Shown here one piece after another: positions 25,044-33,767 of a stretch of 38,377 bases of DNA (the stretch's first letter is position 1; every line of letters starts with the position of its first letter). The translations under genes were made by a program, and so were the position numbers. The notes under the pieces are model-generated. The model ran no database searches. It was not told where the DNA came from and was given only the letters and a program-made list of their open reading frames with translations. Source of the stretch: a bacterium. Its GTDB lineage: Bacteria > Vulcanimicrobiota > Vulcanimicrobiia > Vulcanimicrobiales > Vulcanimicrobiaceae. The stretch covers positions 1-38,377 of the forward strand of contig JAJYCL010000010.1 of the NCBI GenBank assembly GCA_021778415.1, in the 5' to 3' direction.

Positions 25044-25706
25044 ATGCGCCGTATGAAAGCAGTCCGCGTCCTCGCCCTCGGGGCGGTTATTCTCCTTGCC
25101 GGCTGTGCCGGGCCGATCGAACGCTGGATTGTGCAGACGCGCGTCCATCAGGGCGATGTTGCCATGGCGCGACATAATCTTCACGATGCTCGTATCGCGT
25201 ATCGCTTAGCGTTACGTTTGGCACCCAAAGATGCCAAAGCGCGTTCCGGATTCGTGCTCGCTTCGGTTGGCGCCGCGACGACGTTGTATGAAAAGGGCGA
25301 TTTCGACGATGCCAACGCGGTCATTAACGAGGCGCTCGGTTACGATCGGCAGTCGATTCGTTTGCAATCCTTGCGCGAAAGCATCACGCAAGCCAAACTC
25401 AAGCGCGAAATCGTGCTGTCGAATTATCCCACTTACGCTGCCGCCGGCGCGCAGATTGCAACATCCTACGCATCGTTCACCAGCGAAAACGCGCTGATCC
25501 TTAAAAGCATCAAGCGTTTCACCTATACCTACGATACGACGGATCTCAAAGACGCGATTAAACAGTCGTACGCGCTACAACTCGATCTCGCGAAAACGAC
25601 CAACCGGCTCATCGCCTATCGTCAACTCGTCGAATCCGGCGTGCCCACCACGGGAACCACCGCGCCCAACACCACCGGCGGCACCTCACTCCTCCCTCTC
25701 CCGTAA
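25044..25706 (+). CDS. TPR-like lipoprotein
   Basis: A 220-residue lipoprotein. The signal peptide has the lipobox LLAGC (Cys about residue 21). The mature part carries two TPR-like helix pairs, near residues 35-65 (QGDVAMARHNLHDARIAYRLAL) and 75-100 (YEKGDFDDANAVINEAL), followed by a long helical segment and a Thr/Gly-rich tail. It probably sits on the periplasmic side as an adaptor. The ATG at 25044 follows GGTGGAAG directly; an ATG at 25053 is possible. It closes the proS-to-amj chain, 16 bases after amj, and repeats begin 10 bases after its stop. Confidence 0.8.
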   Translation: MRRMKAVRVLALGAVILLAGCAGPIERWIVQTRVHQGDVAMARHNLHDARIAYRLALRLAPKDAKARSGFVLASVGAATTLYEKGDFDDANAVINEALGYDRQSIRLQSLRESITQAKLKREIVLSNYPTYAAAGAQIATSYASFTSENALILKSIKRFTYTYDTTDLKDAIKQSYALQLDLAKTTNRLIAYRQLVESGVPTTGTTAPNTTGGTSLLPLP

Positions 25707-25715
25707 CGCCCATTC

Positions 25716-26178
25716 GTCACCCTGAGGAGCGCCCAAAGGGCGCGTCTCGAAGGGCCGCACGCAAATGTTGCACGCTTCGCGTGCTCCGTTGCGATGATGC
25801 TTCGAGACGCTCGCTTCGCTCGCTCCTCAGCATGACAGAACACTTGTCACCCTGAGGAGCGCACGTAGTGCGCGTCTCGAAGGGCCGCACGCAAATGTTG
25901 CGTGCTTCGCACGCTCCGTTGTGATGATGCTTCGAGACGCGATGCTGCGCATCGCTCCTCATGCTTCGAGACGCTCGCTGCGCTCGCTCCTCAGCATGAC
26001 AGAGGCTGTCACCCTGAGGAGCGCACGCACTTGTCACCCTGAGGAGCGCACGTAGTGCGCGTCTCGAAGGGCCGCACGCAAATGTTGCACGCTTCGCACG
26101 CTCCGTTGTGATGATGCTTCGAGACGCTCGCTTTGCTCGCTCCTCATGCTTCGAGACGCGATGCTGCGCATCGCTCCT
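25716..26178. repeat. Palindromic repeat cluster 4
   Basis: Starts ten bases after the stop of the TPR lipoprotein and includes about nine arms. There are CCCT/AGGG arms near 25716, 25848 and 26034, with a broken one near 26009; reverse TGCT/AGCA arms lie near 25797, 25925, 25963, 26114 and 26147. The spacer between arms again carries GCACGC-TTC-GCGTGC or the swapped form with GCACGC as right half. A 169-codon open frame on the minus strand across it is a product of the repeat. From 26180 it degrades into a 21-base tandem array. The rest of the gap to 26394 holds the leader of the protease gene. Confidence 0.9.
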
Positions 26179-26179
26179 C

Positions 26180-26263
26180 AGCATGACACAGAGTCTCCTC
26201 AGCGTGACACGGAGCCTCCTCAGCATGGCACAGAGCTTCCTCGGCGTGACACAGGGCCTCCCC
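26180..26263. repeat. 21-base tandem array
   Basis: Four consecutive 21-base units at 26180-26200, 26201-26221, 26222-26242 and 26243-26263 follow the pattern RGCRTGRCACRGRGYYTCCYC, with a degraded fifth unit after 26264. The unit matches the outer end of the palindromic arm (CTCCTCAGCATGACA) plus six bases. It looks like a small satellite that grew by slippage from the last arm and then drifted. Confidence 0.85.
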
Positions 26264-26368
26264 GGGACATAGAGGGCCGAAGGTTAGATGAGGGTTAGGA
26301 TCCGGCGATTGAAGGGAACGAGCGGAGGCTCTGGGGACGTTACAGTCGTAGGCCATTCCATACGAGTT

Positions 26369-26387
26369 TTGGAAGAGTTCCAAGGAG
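26369..26387 (+). promoter_or_regulatory. Perfect dyad touching the protease ribosome-binding site
   Basis: TTGGAA (26369-26374) and TTCCAA (26378-26383) form a perfect inverted repeat around GAG. The last two As are also the first bases of AAGGAG (26382-26387), which precedes the ATG at 26395 by seven bases. It could be a repressor site or an mRNA hairpin that shields the ribosome-binding site. No matching second site was found in the window by eye. Confidence 0.45.
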
Positions 26388-26394
26388 AACCGCG

Positions 26395-28722
26395 ATGCGA
26401 AGAATGCCAGTCCGCACAGTCGTAGCGCCGATGAACGTGCATTCGGTGCTGCGAGCGATCCCGCGATCGGCTGCGCTTGTCGCTGTTCTCGCCATCGCGG
26501 CGTGCGGTGGAGGCGGAGGTAGCGGCGGTTCCGGCGGTGGTGGCGGCGTCATTCCGACGCCTGTTCCAAGCGCAACACCGCAGGTCGCTAGTGCGTGTGC
26601 AAGCGGTATACCGCAAATCGGCGGCGTGACGGTTCCAAATCCGGTCGGAAATCCAGCCTCTTTGCCCGTGAGCTCGAACCCGTCTTCGCTCAATGTCCAA
26701 GTCAACGGCACGTCGATTGGACTTACTGGGCTGACACTCTCCCCAACCCAACTGCCCTTCACGAACCTCGGCTATACGATCACCGTCCAAAATAATTCGG
26801 GTGGCACTCCGTATTCCGTGTGCTTTGCACAGAACGGGCAGCTCGGAGCGCAAGTCTTTTACAACCAGGCGATGGATACGTCCGGCGCGGTCACGAATAT
26901 TCTTTCCGTTGCCCGGCACCCGATGGGAGCGATGCACGCGAGTGTGCCATTATCGATGTTGCGCCGCACTCCGTTCGCACCCAAAAGCACCTCGCAATTC
27001 TATGCGCCGGGGAAAATCGCAGTTGTCTATTCGCAACAACAGATCGGACGGGATTCCTCGCGTATGGCGGCTATCGAATCTCGGGTGTCCGGACGCCTAA
27101 CGCAAGCATTTTCGTATCCGCGCATCGGCAAAACTGTTCGCGTTTTAGCCGTTCCATCTGGCACCGAAGACGCCGCAATTGCAACATTGCGAGCGGAACC
27201 GGGCGTACTTGAGGTTGGTCGCGTTCAAAACCGATTCCTAAAATCGGTCACGCCATCAAACTCGCAATATGCGCCAACGCCGCAATGGGATATGGGCGCG
27301 CTTGCCGGGCAAGGCTTCCCGTCGATGGATCTTCCCGACGCATGGCAATTGTTGCAAAACAACGGCGGCAATACCTTTGGATCTCCAAACGTAACCATTG
27401 CGGTGCTCGATACGGGCCTGGATACCAGTGCAAGTAACACGCTCGTGCAACAGGAGCTCATTCCGCACGTTACCCACGCGGAGGCCGATATCAATGGGGC
27501 GACTACGGTTTGCTCGGGAGCAATCACCGGATGTGCCGCAGTTCAAGATATGAACGGACATGGAACCAATGTCGCCGGCATCGCAGCCGCCAGTGATTCC
27601 GCGACTGTTGGTTATGCAGGGACCGCAGGTGGTGTGTCGCTTCAGATTTACGACATCTTTTCGGCAAGCGGTAATGCCTATACGAGCGATGAGGCCAACG
27701 CCATCAACGACGCCATTACAAATGGTGCAAATATTATTAGCCTGAGCTTAGGCTCGTGCCCAAGCGTTGGCAGTGGGCCCGATCCAACGGAAGAAACGGC
27801 TATCGAGAATGCCATCGCTAATAATGTCTTTGTTGTCGCAGCATCGGGGAACGAACGCGGAGGGACCTCGGGATTATGCCCGCAAGTGTCCGATCAAATC
27901 GATTATCCGTCCGGCTATCCGGGCGTGATGTCGGTGGGTGCTACCGGTGTGGACGATTCGAATCCAGCGTTGCTCAAAGAAATTGTGGCCTGGTATTCGA
28001 ACAGTGGTCCAGGCTTGGGCGTCGTCGCTCCCGGAGGCACCGCAACTTCGGATACCGACCCCGATACGCTCCATTGGATCGCGGGATTGTATTCGACAAC
28101 CGGACAATCGAGTTCGCCCGGTCAACCTCCGTGCAGCAATTTTGCAGCATGCGCAACATTGATTGATGGAACGTCTATGGCTACGCCGCATGTTTCCGGG
28201 GCGGCGGCGCTGATTCAAACCGCGTATATGCAGATGAACGGCGGCGCGATGATGACGCCGAGTGCGTTGCTTTCACTCATCGATGCGACGGCCGATGATA
28301 TCGGTGATCCAAACCAAGGCCACGGGCGCATCGATGTCTGTCGTGCCATCGCCATCGTCGTATCGGCAGGCCCAACGGCATGTCCGGCATCGACCCCGGC
28401 GGGGTATACACCGAGCAATGCGCAACTCTACGCCTTTGCCTACACAAACAGCGGCGCAACAAACGCAGCGCCGACGATCGCCGATGTGACGTTTCCAACC
28501 GGCTACCCCGTCTCGGCAACCGGGGCATTCCGCATCGCCGATGTCCCGACGTCGGTGGCGAGTTTTAAAATCGGCGTCTGGTACGATGCGAATGGCGACG
28601 GAATAGTCGACGCCGGCGATTATTTCGGTGCAAGCGGCTCATGTGCGCCGACAGCACCCTGTTCGAGCGCAACGGGAATTACGGCTCAACTTGTCACGTC
28701 GAATACTTTCGCGCTACCATAG
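26395..28722 (+). CDS. Subtilisin-like serine protease lipoprotein
   Basis: A 775-residue S8 peptidase. The signal peptide ends in the lipobox AIAAC (Cys about residue 37), then a Gly/Ser tether and a Pro-Thr linker. A prodomain-like region spans about 100-290. The catalytic triad is Asp339 (AVLDTGLD), His389 (NGHGTNVAG) and Ser594 (GTSMATPHVSG), and the oxyanion Asn is in AASGNERGG. After about residue 640 an extra beta domain ends with DANGDGIVDAGDYFG, which has the spacing of a calcium-binding loop. It is likely surface anchored and self-processed. AAGGAG lies seven bases before the ATG. The phosphatase gene starts seven bases after its stop. Confidence 0.93.
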   Translation: MRRMPVRTVVAPMNVHSVLRAIPRSAALVAVLAIAACGGGGGSGGSGGGGGVIPTPVPSATPQVASACASGIPQIGGVTVPNPVGNPASLPVSSNPSSLNVQVNGTSIGLTGLTLSPTQLPFTNLGYTITVQNNSGGTPYSVCFAQNGQLGAQVFYNQAMDTSGAVTNILSVARHPMGAMHASVPLSMLRRTPFAPKSTSQFYAPGKIAVVYSQQQIGRDSSRMAAIESRVSGRLTQAFSYPRIGKTVRVLAVPSGTEDAAIATLRAEPGVLEVGRVQNRFLKSVTPSNSQYAPTPQWDMGALAGQGFPSMDLPDAWQLLQNNGGNTFGSPNVTIAVLDTGLDTSASNTLVQQELIPHVTHAEADINGATTVCSGAITGCAAVQDMNGHGTNVAGIAAASDSATVGYAGTAGGVSLQIYDIFSASGNAYTSDEANAINDAITNGANIISLSLGSCPSVGSGPDPTEETAIENAIANNVFVVAASGNERGGTSGLCPQVSDQIDYPSGYPGVMSVGATGVDDSNPALLKEIVAWYSNSGPGLGVVAPGGTATSDTDPDTLHWIAGLYSTTGQSSSPGQPPCSNFAACATLIDGTSMATPHVSGAAALIQTAYMQMNGGAMMTPSALLSLIDATADDIGDPNQGHGRIDVCRAIAIVVSAGPTACPASTPAGYTPSNAQLYAFAYTNSGATNAAPTIADVTFPTGYPVSATGAFRIADVPTSVASFKIGVWYDANGDGIVDAGDYFGASGSCAPTAPCSSATGITAQLVTSNTFALP

Positions 28723-28732
28723 CTGATACGTG
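28691..28732 (+). promoter_or_regulatory. Candidate promoter for the phosphatase inside the protease end
   Basis: TTGTCA (28691-28696, five of six bases of the consensus) and TACCAT (28715-28720) are 18 bases apart. They would start transcription within a few bases of the GTG at 28730, giving a leaderless or nearly leaderless mRNA. The GTG has no ribosome-binding site, which agrees with this. Confidence 0.4.
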
Positions 28733-30283
28733 AGAAATCGTGTCCTCGAGGGATATTCCGAACTCGCTGAAGCGATCCCACAGATCGTGTGGGTTGCGGA
28801 TGCCTCGGGCCGAATTGAGCGCATGAGCCAGCGGTGGGCCGAATACACGGGCATGCCGGTTGACGAGGCGCTGGATCGCGGTTGGTTGCGCGCCTTACAC
28901 ACCGACGATATCGGTCGATTAACGGCAGCGCGACGCCGCTCGCAGGCGACCGGCGAGCGCTTCGATATCGAATATCGCATTCGCGGCATCGATGGCGAGT
29001 ATCGATGGTTTTTGGCTCGCGCATTGCCGATCCGTAATGAAGCAGGCGAACTCGATCAGTGGGTTGGCACCTGCACCGAAATAGACGATCAAAAGCGCGC
29101 TGAGCGCCTGCTTCGATTCTTTGCTCGCTCCGGCCGAGCTCTTGGAGCGTCGCTCGAGTCGCGCAAAATCGCGCGGAATCTCATCGAGCTTGTCGTGCCG
29201 GAGTTTGCCGATGCGTGCGCGATTTTTAGCTACGAAGGCGAAAGCTTCACGCTGCTTGCCGCACAGCATACGAATGCCACGCGATCCGATGCGATTCGCG
29301 AGCGTTTCGCCATCGAACCGCCGAGCATGAATGACCCGATGATTTTCACGCTCTTTGAAAACGACGAGCCCGCCGTGCTGACCGAACGTCGGGAAGATGG
29401 CGGAGCCGAGTTGCGACAAGTGCTGCTCGTTCCGTTGGCGGTCGATAAGCGGCCGTGCGGCCTGCTACGCCTCGCGTATGGGTTTTCGGGACGCGAGTTT
29501 TCCGACGATGATCTGCTCGTTGCATCGGAGCTGGCACGTCGCGCGGCGTTAGCCTTCGATCACGCGCGCAGGTATGCGCGCGAGCATCGCGTGGCGCTTC
29601 GATTGCAAGAAGCGCTGTTACCGAGTTCAATGCCAACGGTCGTGGGCGCGCATCTCAGTTCGCTCTATGTTGCCGCTGAAACGGAACTGCTTGTTGGCGG
29701 TGATTGGTATGACGCATTTATTCTTCCCAACGGCATGCTCGGTCTCTCGATCGGCGATGTGACCGGTCACGGACTCGACGCCGCCGTGATTATGGGTGAG
29801 ATTCGCCAGGCCATTCGCTCAGCGGCACTCGAAGTGGCAACGCCGGCGGAAGTCCTCGATCATGCCGATCGCGCCTTACGCATGCAGCGACCCGATGCGC
29901 TCGCGACGGCCGGATATGGCGTCTACGATCCGCAAGCTCGTACGTTTGTGTATGCCAACGCCGGGCATCCGCCGCCGTTTATTTCAGGCGAGGGTGAAGT
30001 TCGGTCCATACACGCCGATGGTTTGCCGCTTGGCATGCGTCACATCGGGCCATCGAATCAGACGCTCGCCGAACTTCTACCGGGTGAGACCCTGCTGCTC
30101 TATACCGACGGCCTCATTGAATTCGAGCGCGATGCCATCGATGGGGAATTTCGGTTGAAACAGGCCCTACGCAGCATCGACGGGCGCGCATCGCGCGAAT
30201 TCGCCCGCGTCGTGCATGATCGCGTCGTTCGTGGCGCGCATCATCCCGATGATACCGCGCTTTTGGCATTGGTGCTCGAATAG
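28730..30283 (+). CDS. PAS-GAF-PP2C (RsbU/SpoIIE-type) phosphatase
   Basis: A 517-residue sensor phosphatase. Residues about 10-125 are a PAS domain with a C-terminal PAC part (PQIVWVADASGRIERMS, IEYRIRGIDGEYRWF). About 140-285 is a GAF-like domain. About 300-517 is a PP2C/SpoIIE domain with the metal-binding aspartates in GGDWYDAF, GDVTGHGLDAAV, LLLYTDGLIEF and HPDDTALLAL. Such enzymes dephosphorylate anti-anti-sigma factors in partner-switching stress control. There is no membrane segment, so it is cytoplasmic. The start is GTG 28730, seven bases after the protease stop. Its last 43 bases overlap the oxidoreductase gene on the other strand. The partner kinase and antagonist are not in the window. 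Confidence 0.92.
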   Translation: MRNRVLEGYSELAEAIPQIVWVADASGRIERMSQRWAEYTGMPVDEALDRGWLRALHTDDIGRLTAARRRSQATGERFDIEYRIRGIDGEYRWFLARALPIRNEAGELDQWVGTCTEIDDQKRAERLLRFFARSGRALGASLESRKIARNLIELVVPEFADACAIFSYEGESFTLLAAQHTNATRSDAIRERFAIEPPSMNDPMIFTLFENDEPAVLTERREDGGAELRQVLLVPLAVDKRPCGLLRLAYGFSGREFSDDDLLVASELARRAALAFDHARRYAREHRVALRLQEALLPSSMPTVVGAHLSSLYVAAETELLVGGDWYDAFILPNGMLGLSIGDVTGHGLDAAVIMGEIRQAIRSAALEVATPAEVLDHADRALRMQRPDALATAGYGVYDPQARTFVYANAGHPPPFISGEGEVRSIHADGLPLGMRHIGPSNQTLAELLPGETLLLYTDGLIEFERDAIDGEFRLKQALRSIDGRASREFARVVHDRVVRGAHHPDDTALLALVLE

Positions 30284-31302
30284 CCCACGGCTTCGAGGAC
30301 GCGCGCTACGGCGAGGCCGTCGCGAAAACTCGGTAGCGCGTGCGGTTTGCCATCGATGGCCAGCACCCAGTCATCATAGAGTTGCATCATCGGCGGAACG
30401 GCGGCATTGATCGGTGCAAAGCGCGTATAGGGCGATGCAGCGCAATCGAGTTCATTCGTTTCTTCATCATCGACGGAGAAGAGCCGCAAATCCAAAGCGC
30501 TCATCCCGCTCGTTACTGCCGTGCGCGCTTCACCGTGAACGGCAAGTGTGAACGATTCAACGGCGGCACACCCATCGACGGCAAGGCGGGCAACAATTCC
30601 ATCACCGTAATCGAGGAGCGCAAAAGCGCCGTCATCGACGTTGCTGGTAAACTCGCCTTGCGCATCCGTGCGATGGACGTTGGCGGTGCGCAGTAGACCC
30701 GTCGTGTGCTGCGGGACGCGAGCGAGTAAGTGATTGGCGGCATCGATTGCGTGCGAAAGTACGGCCCCGGCAATGCCGCCACCGCGTTCGCGCTGGAACC
30801 ACCATCCGCGGCGTCGCGTGGCCTCGCGACGAAGAAAGCCCATTAGGTGGCTTAATTCAATGTCGCGAATCGGATCGAGATGCCCATTGGCGACCATTTC
30901 GCGCAAGGCAATGCGTTGCGGAAGATAGCGAAACTCAAAACAGATGCCGCAGGCCGTTCCCGCCGATAGCTCGGCTGCAACCATCGCCTCACATTCTTCG
31001 ACGTTCAAGCCCATCGGTTTCTCGCAGAGCACGTGCACGCCGGCGTGTAGCGCCGCAAGCGTATCTTCACGGTGCGCAAAGGGCGGTGAAGCGATGATCA
31101 CCGCATCAAGCGTCTCGTGCGCAAGCATCTCTTTGCATGAAGCGTAGGCATGCGCGATCTTCGCCTGCTTGGCATGCTCCTGCGCGGTATTCGGCGAGGC
31201 AAGAGCCACGACCTCAAATCGTTCATGCGCGCGAAGCGCCGGGAGATGGACGCCGACGCCAAACCCCGATCCGACAATACCGACGCGAATGGTGGAACTC
31301 AT
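30241..31302 (-). CDS. Gfo/Idh/MocA-family oxidoreductase
   Basis: A 353-residue NAD(P)-dependent dehydrogenase. The N-terminal Rossmann motif is VGIVGSGFGVGVHLPAL (residues 7-23), and the hallmark EKP is at 94-96 (CEKPMGL). The C-terminal part is the alpha/beta substrate domain with GGGIAGAVLSHAIDAANHL, whose His is at the usual catalytic position. Members act on sugars, inositols, imines and biliverdin-like substrates, so the substrate is open. AAAGGA lies six bases before the ATG; it begins 15 bases after the aminotransferase stop and is last of a six-gene operon. Its end overlaps the phosphatase gene in antisense for 43 bases. Confidence 0.9.
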   Translation of the reverse strand: MSSTIRVGIVGSGFGVGVHLPALRAHERFEVVALASPNTAQEHAKQAKIAHAYASCKEMLAHETLDAVIIASPPFAHREDTLAALHAGVHVLCEKPMGLNVEECEAMVAAELSAGTACGICFEFRYLPQRIALREMVANGHLDPIRDIELSHLMGFLRREATRRRGWWFQRERGGGIAGAVLSHAIDAANHLLARVPQHTTGLLRTANVHRTDAQGEFTSNVDDGAFALLDYGDGIVARLAVDGCAAVESFTLAVHGEARTAVTSGMSALDLRLFSVDDEETNELDCAASPYTRFAPINAAVPPMMQLYDDWVLAIDGKPHALPSFRDGLAVARVLEAVGYSSTNAKSAVSSG

Positions 31303-31317
31303 AGCTGATCCTTTTCT

Positions 31318-32553
31318 TTAGGCCTGAAGATGATCGTCAATAATCATCAACGCGGTATGTAAATCGTCATCGGAGATTACGAGCGGCGGCGTCAACGAGA
31401 TGACATCGCCTTGGGGGCCGCACGGCAGAAGAAGCACTCCGCGTTGCATGGCCGCGAGCATCGCCGCCTGCACCTGCGCTGCCGATTCCAACTGAATGCC
31501 CCACATCGCACCGCGCCCGCGAACGGCGCGTACTGCCCTGCGGCTCGCAATGCGCACACCGGCGTGCGAGATGATCTTTGCAATGGCATTGCCACGCTGC
31601 ATGAGCCCGGCATCGAGTTCATCCATCACGGCGAGTGCCGCTGCGCATCCCATCGGATTGCCGAGATACGTTGAGGTATGAAGCGCCTCGCCATCGCTGC
31701 GCGGCCACGCATCCATAATCTCTTTGCGTGCGATGGTTGCCGCGATGGGAAAACCGCCGCCCATCGCCTTGCCGACGCACAGCACATCGGGAATGATCGC
31801 TTCATGGCTGTAGGCAAAACGCGTGCCCGTGCGTCCGAAGCCCGTGTAGATTTCATCGAGGATAAGCATTGCGCCGATCTCATCGCATAAGGAACGTAGC
31901 CCCTGCAAATAGCCGTCGTCGGGAACGATGCAGCCGCCGCGAGCCTGAATCGGTTCGACGATGATCGCGGCAATATCATGCGTTCCGCGCAGGGCCTGTT
32001 GTGCTGCTGCAAGATCGCCGAACGCGAAGCGAATCGTATCCGAGGCGATGTGGTGTTGAAATGGTTGCCGGAACTTTTCGATGCCGGAAATTCCGAGCGT
32101 TCCGAACGAGAGTCCGTGATAGCCGCCGATGCAGGAGGCAAAACGAGATCGGCCCGTCGCCATCATCGCGGTTTTCATCGCCGCTTCTACGGCCTCGGCC
32201 CCCGTCGAACTTAAAAATATCTTCGCATCGGGAATGCCCGAGAATGCGGCGAGACGTTCAAGGAGCGTCGCCTTGATGCTCGCCGGATGGACATCGCCCA
32301 TCGCATGCGGCAAAGCGGCTGCTTGCGCGGCAATTGCGGCCGCAACTCGAGGGTTGGCGTGGCCGACTGCCGCCACGCCGAATGCGGCGGTGAGGTCGAT
32401 GTACGAATTGCCGTCGGCATCGACGACGCGCGCGCCGCTGGCGTGATCCCACGCAATCGGAAACTCCGGTGAGATAAACGTGACGTTGCGCGATTCATGC
32501 GCACGCAGCGGTTGCATGAGTGCTTGCGAGCGTGGTCCGGGAATCTCACTCAT
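31318..32553 (-). CDS. Class III PLP-dependent aminotransferase
   Basis: A 411-residue fold-type I aminotransferase of class III (4-aminobutyrate/acetylornithine/putrescine type). The PLP lysine is Lys262 in LCVGKAMGGGFP; the ring-nitrogen Asp233 is in LDEIYTGFGRTG; the substrate-side motif SSTGAEAVEAAMK lies at 115-127. Class III enzymes typically move amino groups between amines or omega-amino acids and aldehydes, so one placed next to an acyl-to-aldehyde reductase could make a primary amine from that aldehyde. Its ATG overlaps the LuxC-like stop (ATGA at 32550-32553), so the two are translationally coupled. The exact substrate is not deducible. Confidence 0.92.
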   Translation of the reverse strand: MSEIPGPRSQALMQPLRAHESRNVTFISPEFPIAWDHASGARVVDADGNSYIDLTAAFGVAAVGHANPRVAAAIAAQAAALPHAMGDVHPASIKATLLERLAAFSGIPDAKIFLSSTGAEAVEAAMKTAMMATGRSRFASCIGGYHGLSFGTLGISGIEKFRQPFQHHIASDTIRFAFGDLAAAQQALRGTHDIAAIIVEPIQARGGCIVPDDGYLQGLRSLCDEIGAMLILDEIYTGFGRTGTRFAYSHEAIIPDVLCVGKAMGGGFPIAATIARKEIMDAWPRSDGEALHTSTYLGNPMGCAAALAVMDELDAGLMQRGNAIAKIISHAGVRIASRRAVRAVRGRGAMWGIQLESAAQVQAAMLAAMQRGVLLLPCGPQGDVISLTPPLVISDDDLHTALMIIDDHLQA

Positions 32554-33767
32554 GGCGCATCGGCGATAGAGAACTGGAGAAAATCGATGATGCGTGGCTT
32601 GCCGCCGTGCGGTTCATTCAGCGGCGGGCGCTGTAATTCACCGAAAGCGCAGATGCGCGAGACGTTCATGGTCGCGAACTGTTCGAGTTTCGATGGATCG
32701 GTGCCCGCCACTGCAAGCGCTTCAAGCGCGATGCCCCGATCGTGGAGATAGGCGCGTGCATCTGCGACCGTATCGACATCGAAGACGGCCAGACACCGCG
32801 AGGCAAAAGGCGGCGCTTCATCTCTTGGCGGATTGACGATGAAGGTGGCATCGGCGCGCGGAGCCGTCAAGAGTGCGCCCGTTCCGAGGCTTGATCGAAG
32901 TGCGGTTAGCGCGCGAAGCGAGGTAATGCGCGCGTCACCCTGCGGATCCGATGCCCCGATCGGAAATTCCGGTGCAAGCGACTCGCACGCTTGGGCCAGG
33001 GCGATAGCAACCCGTTGCGCGTCGTAGCGGCCGCCGCGTTCCACAAACAGCATATGTAAGCTCATGCAGCCTTGCGTATCATATAACAGAAGATCGCGCG
33101 CGGCGGCTTCTGCGACAACACGCAACTCTTCATCGACGCGCACATCGCTGCTTCCAATATACCCGGCACTCGCTTTGGAGCCGAAACCGAGAAAACGCGC
33201 CGTTGGCGAACACGCCGCGCGAATCTCGCGCAACGTGGCATCATCACCAAAGGCAACGACGGCATCGTACCCGAGAAGATCGTGTGCGTCGCCTTTCCAC
33301 TCCAACGCCCGGGCGCACTGGGCAAACGCGGGATGTTCTTGCGCCAGCGTTTCCAAAAACGCAGCAACGAGCTGGTCTTCGCGATCTTTCACCGTCACTG
33401 AGCATTTTGCCGCAAGCGCAAAAAGCAGCGGAATGATCGCCACGCCAATCGTTGTACGTGAGGAGAGAATGCACACCGTTCCGGCAGGCCGTGCGCGCCG
33501 CAGAATTCGGCCGTCGGAGATAAAACCATCAAGCAGTGCAAGATCGCCCAGTTCCGCGGCAATGCTCTCATGGAGAGACTCGTAGGTGACGCTTTCAAAG
33601 AGCGTATCGAGGGCGAACTCCACGACGGGTAGCGAGTAGCCCGTCCGTGCGCCGATCGCATCGAGGCAACGAACACGCGGCGGGAAATCCGCATTCGACC
33701 AGCGCGCACATGCATCGGCAAGGGCCGTGAGGATGCGTTGCGTCGTCAGCGATTCAAGCGGCGTCAT
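32550..33767 (-). CDS. LuxC-like acyl reductase
   Basis: A 405-residue protein of the LuxC family (aldehyde-dehydrogenase fold), which reduces acyl-CoA or enzyme-bound acyl groups to aldehydes with NADPH. The nucleophile is probably Cys234 in LYDTQGCMSLHMLFVE, matching the position of the LuxC active cysteine. VCILSSRTTIGVAIIPLLFA and TVKDREDQL resemble the cofactor-binding region. The start is taken at 33767 because ATG there overlaps the upstream LuxE-like stop by four bases; nine more codons are possible. Together with the LuxE-like gene it forms a fatty-acid-reductase-like pair, but there are no luciferase (luxAB) or acyl-transferase (luxD) genes in the window. Confidence 0.85.
   Translation of the reverse strand: MTPLESLTTQRILTALADACARWSNADFPPRVRCLDAIGARTGYSLPVVEFALDTLFESVTYESLHESIAAELGDLALLDGFISDGRILRRARPAGTVCILSSRTTIGVAIIPLLFALAAKCSVTVKDREDQLVAAFLETLAQEHPAFAQCARALEWKGDAHDLLGYDAVVAFGDDATLREIRAACSPTARFLGFGSKASAGYIGSSDVRVDEELRVVAEAAARDLLLYDTQGCMSLHMLFVERGGRYDAQRVAIALAQACESLAPEFPIGASDPQGDARITSLRALTALRSSLGTGALLTAPRADATFIVNPPRDEAPPFASRCLAVFDVDTVADARAYLHDRGIALEALAVAGTDPSKLEQFATMNVSRICAFGELQRPPLNEPHGGKPRIIDFLQFSIADAP

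Noticed and set aside
25717-26226. 169-codon minus-strand frame in repeat cluster 4
   Set aside because: The frame is made of translated arms (repeats of AEERAKRAS and LRDAP types). The arms are open in several frames, so length is no evidence of coding.
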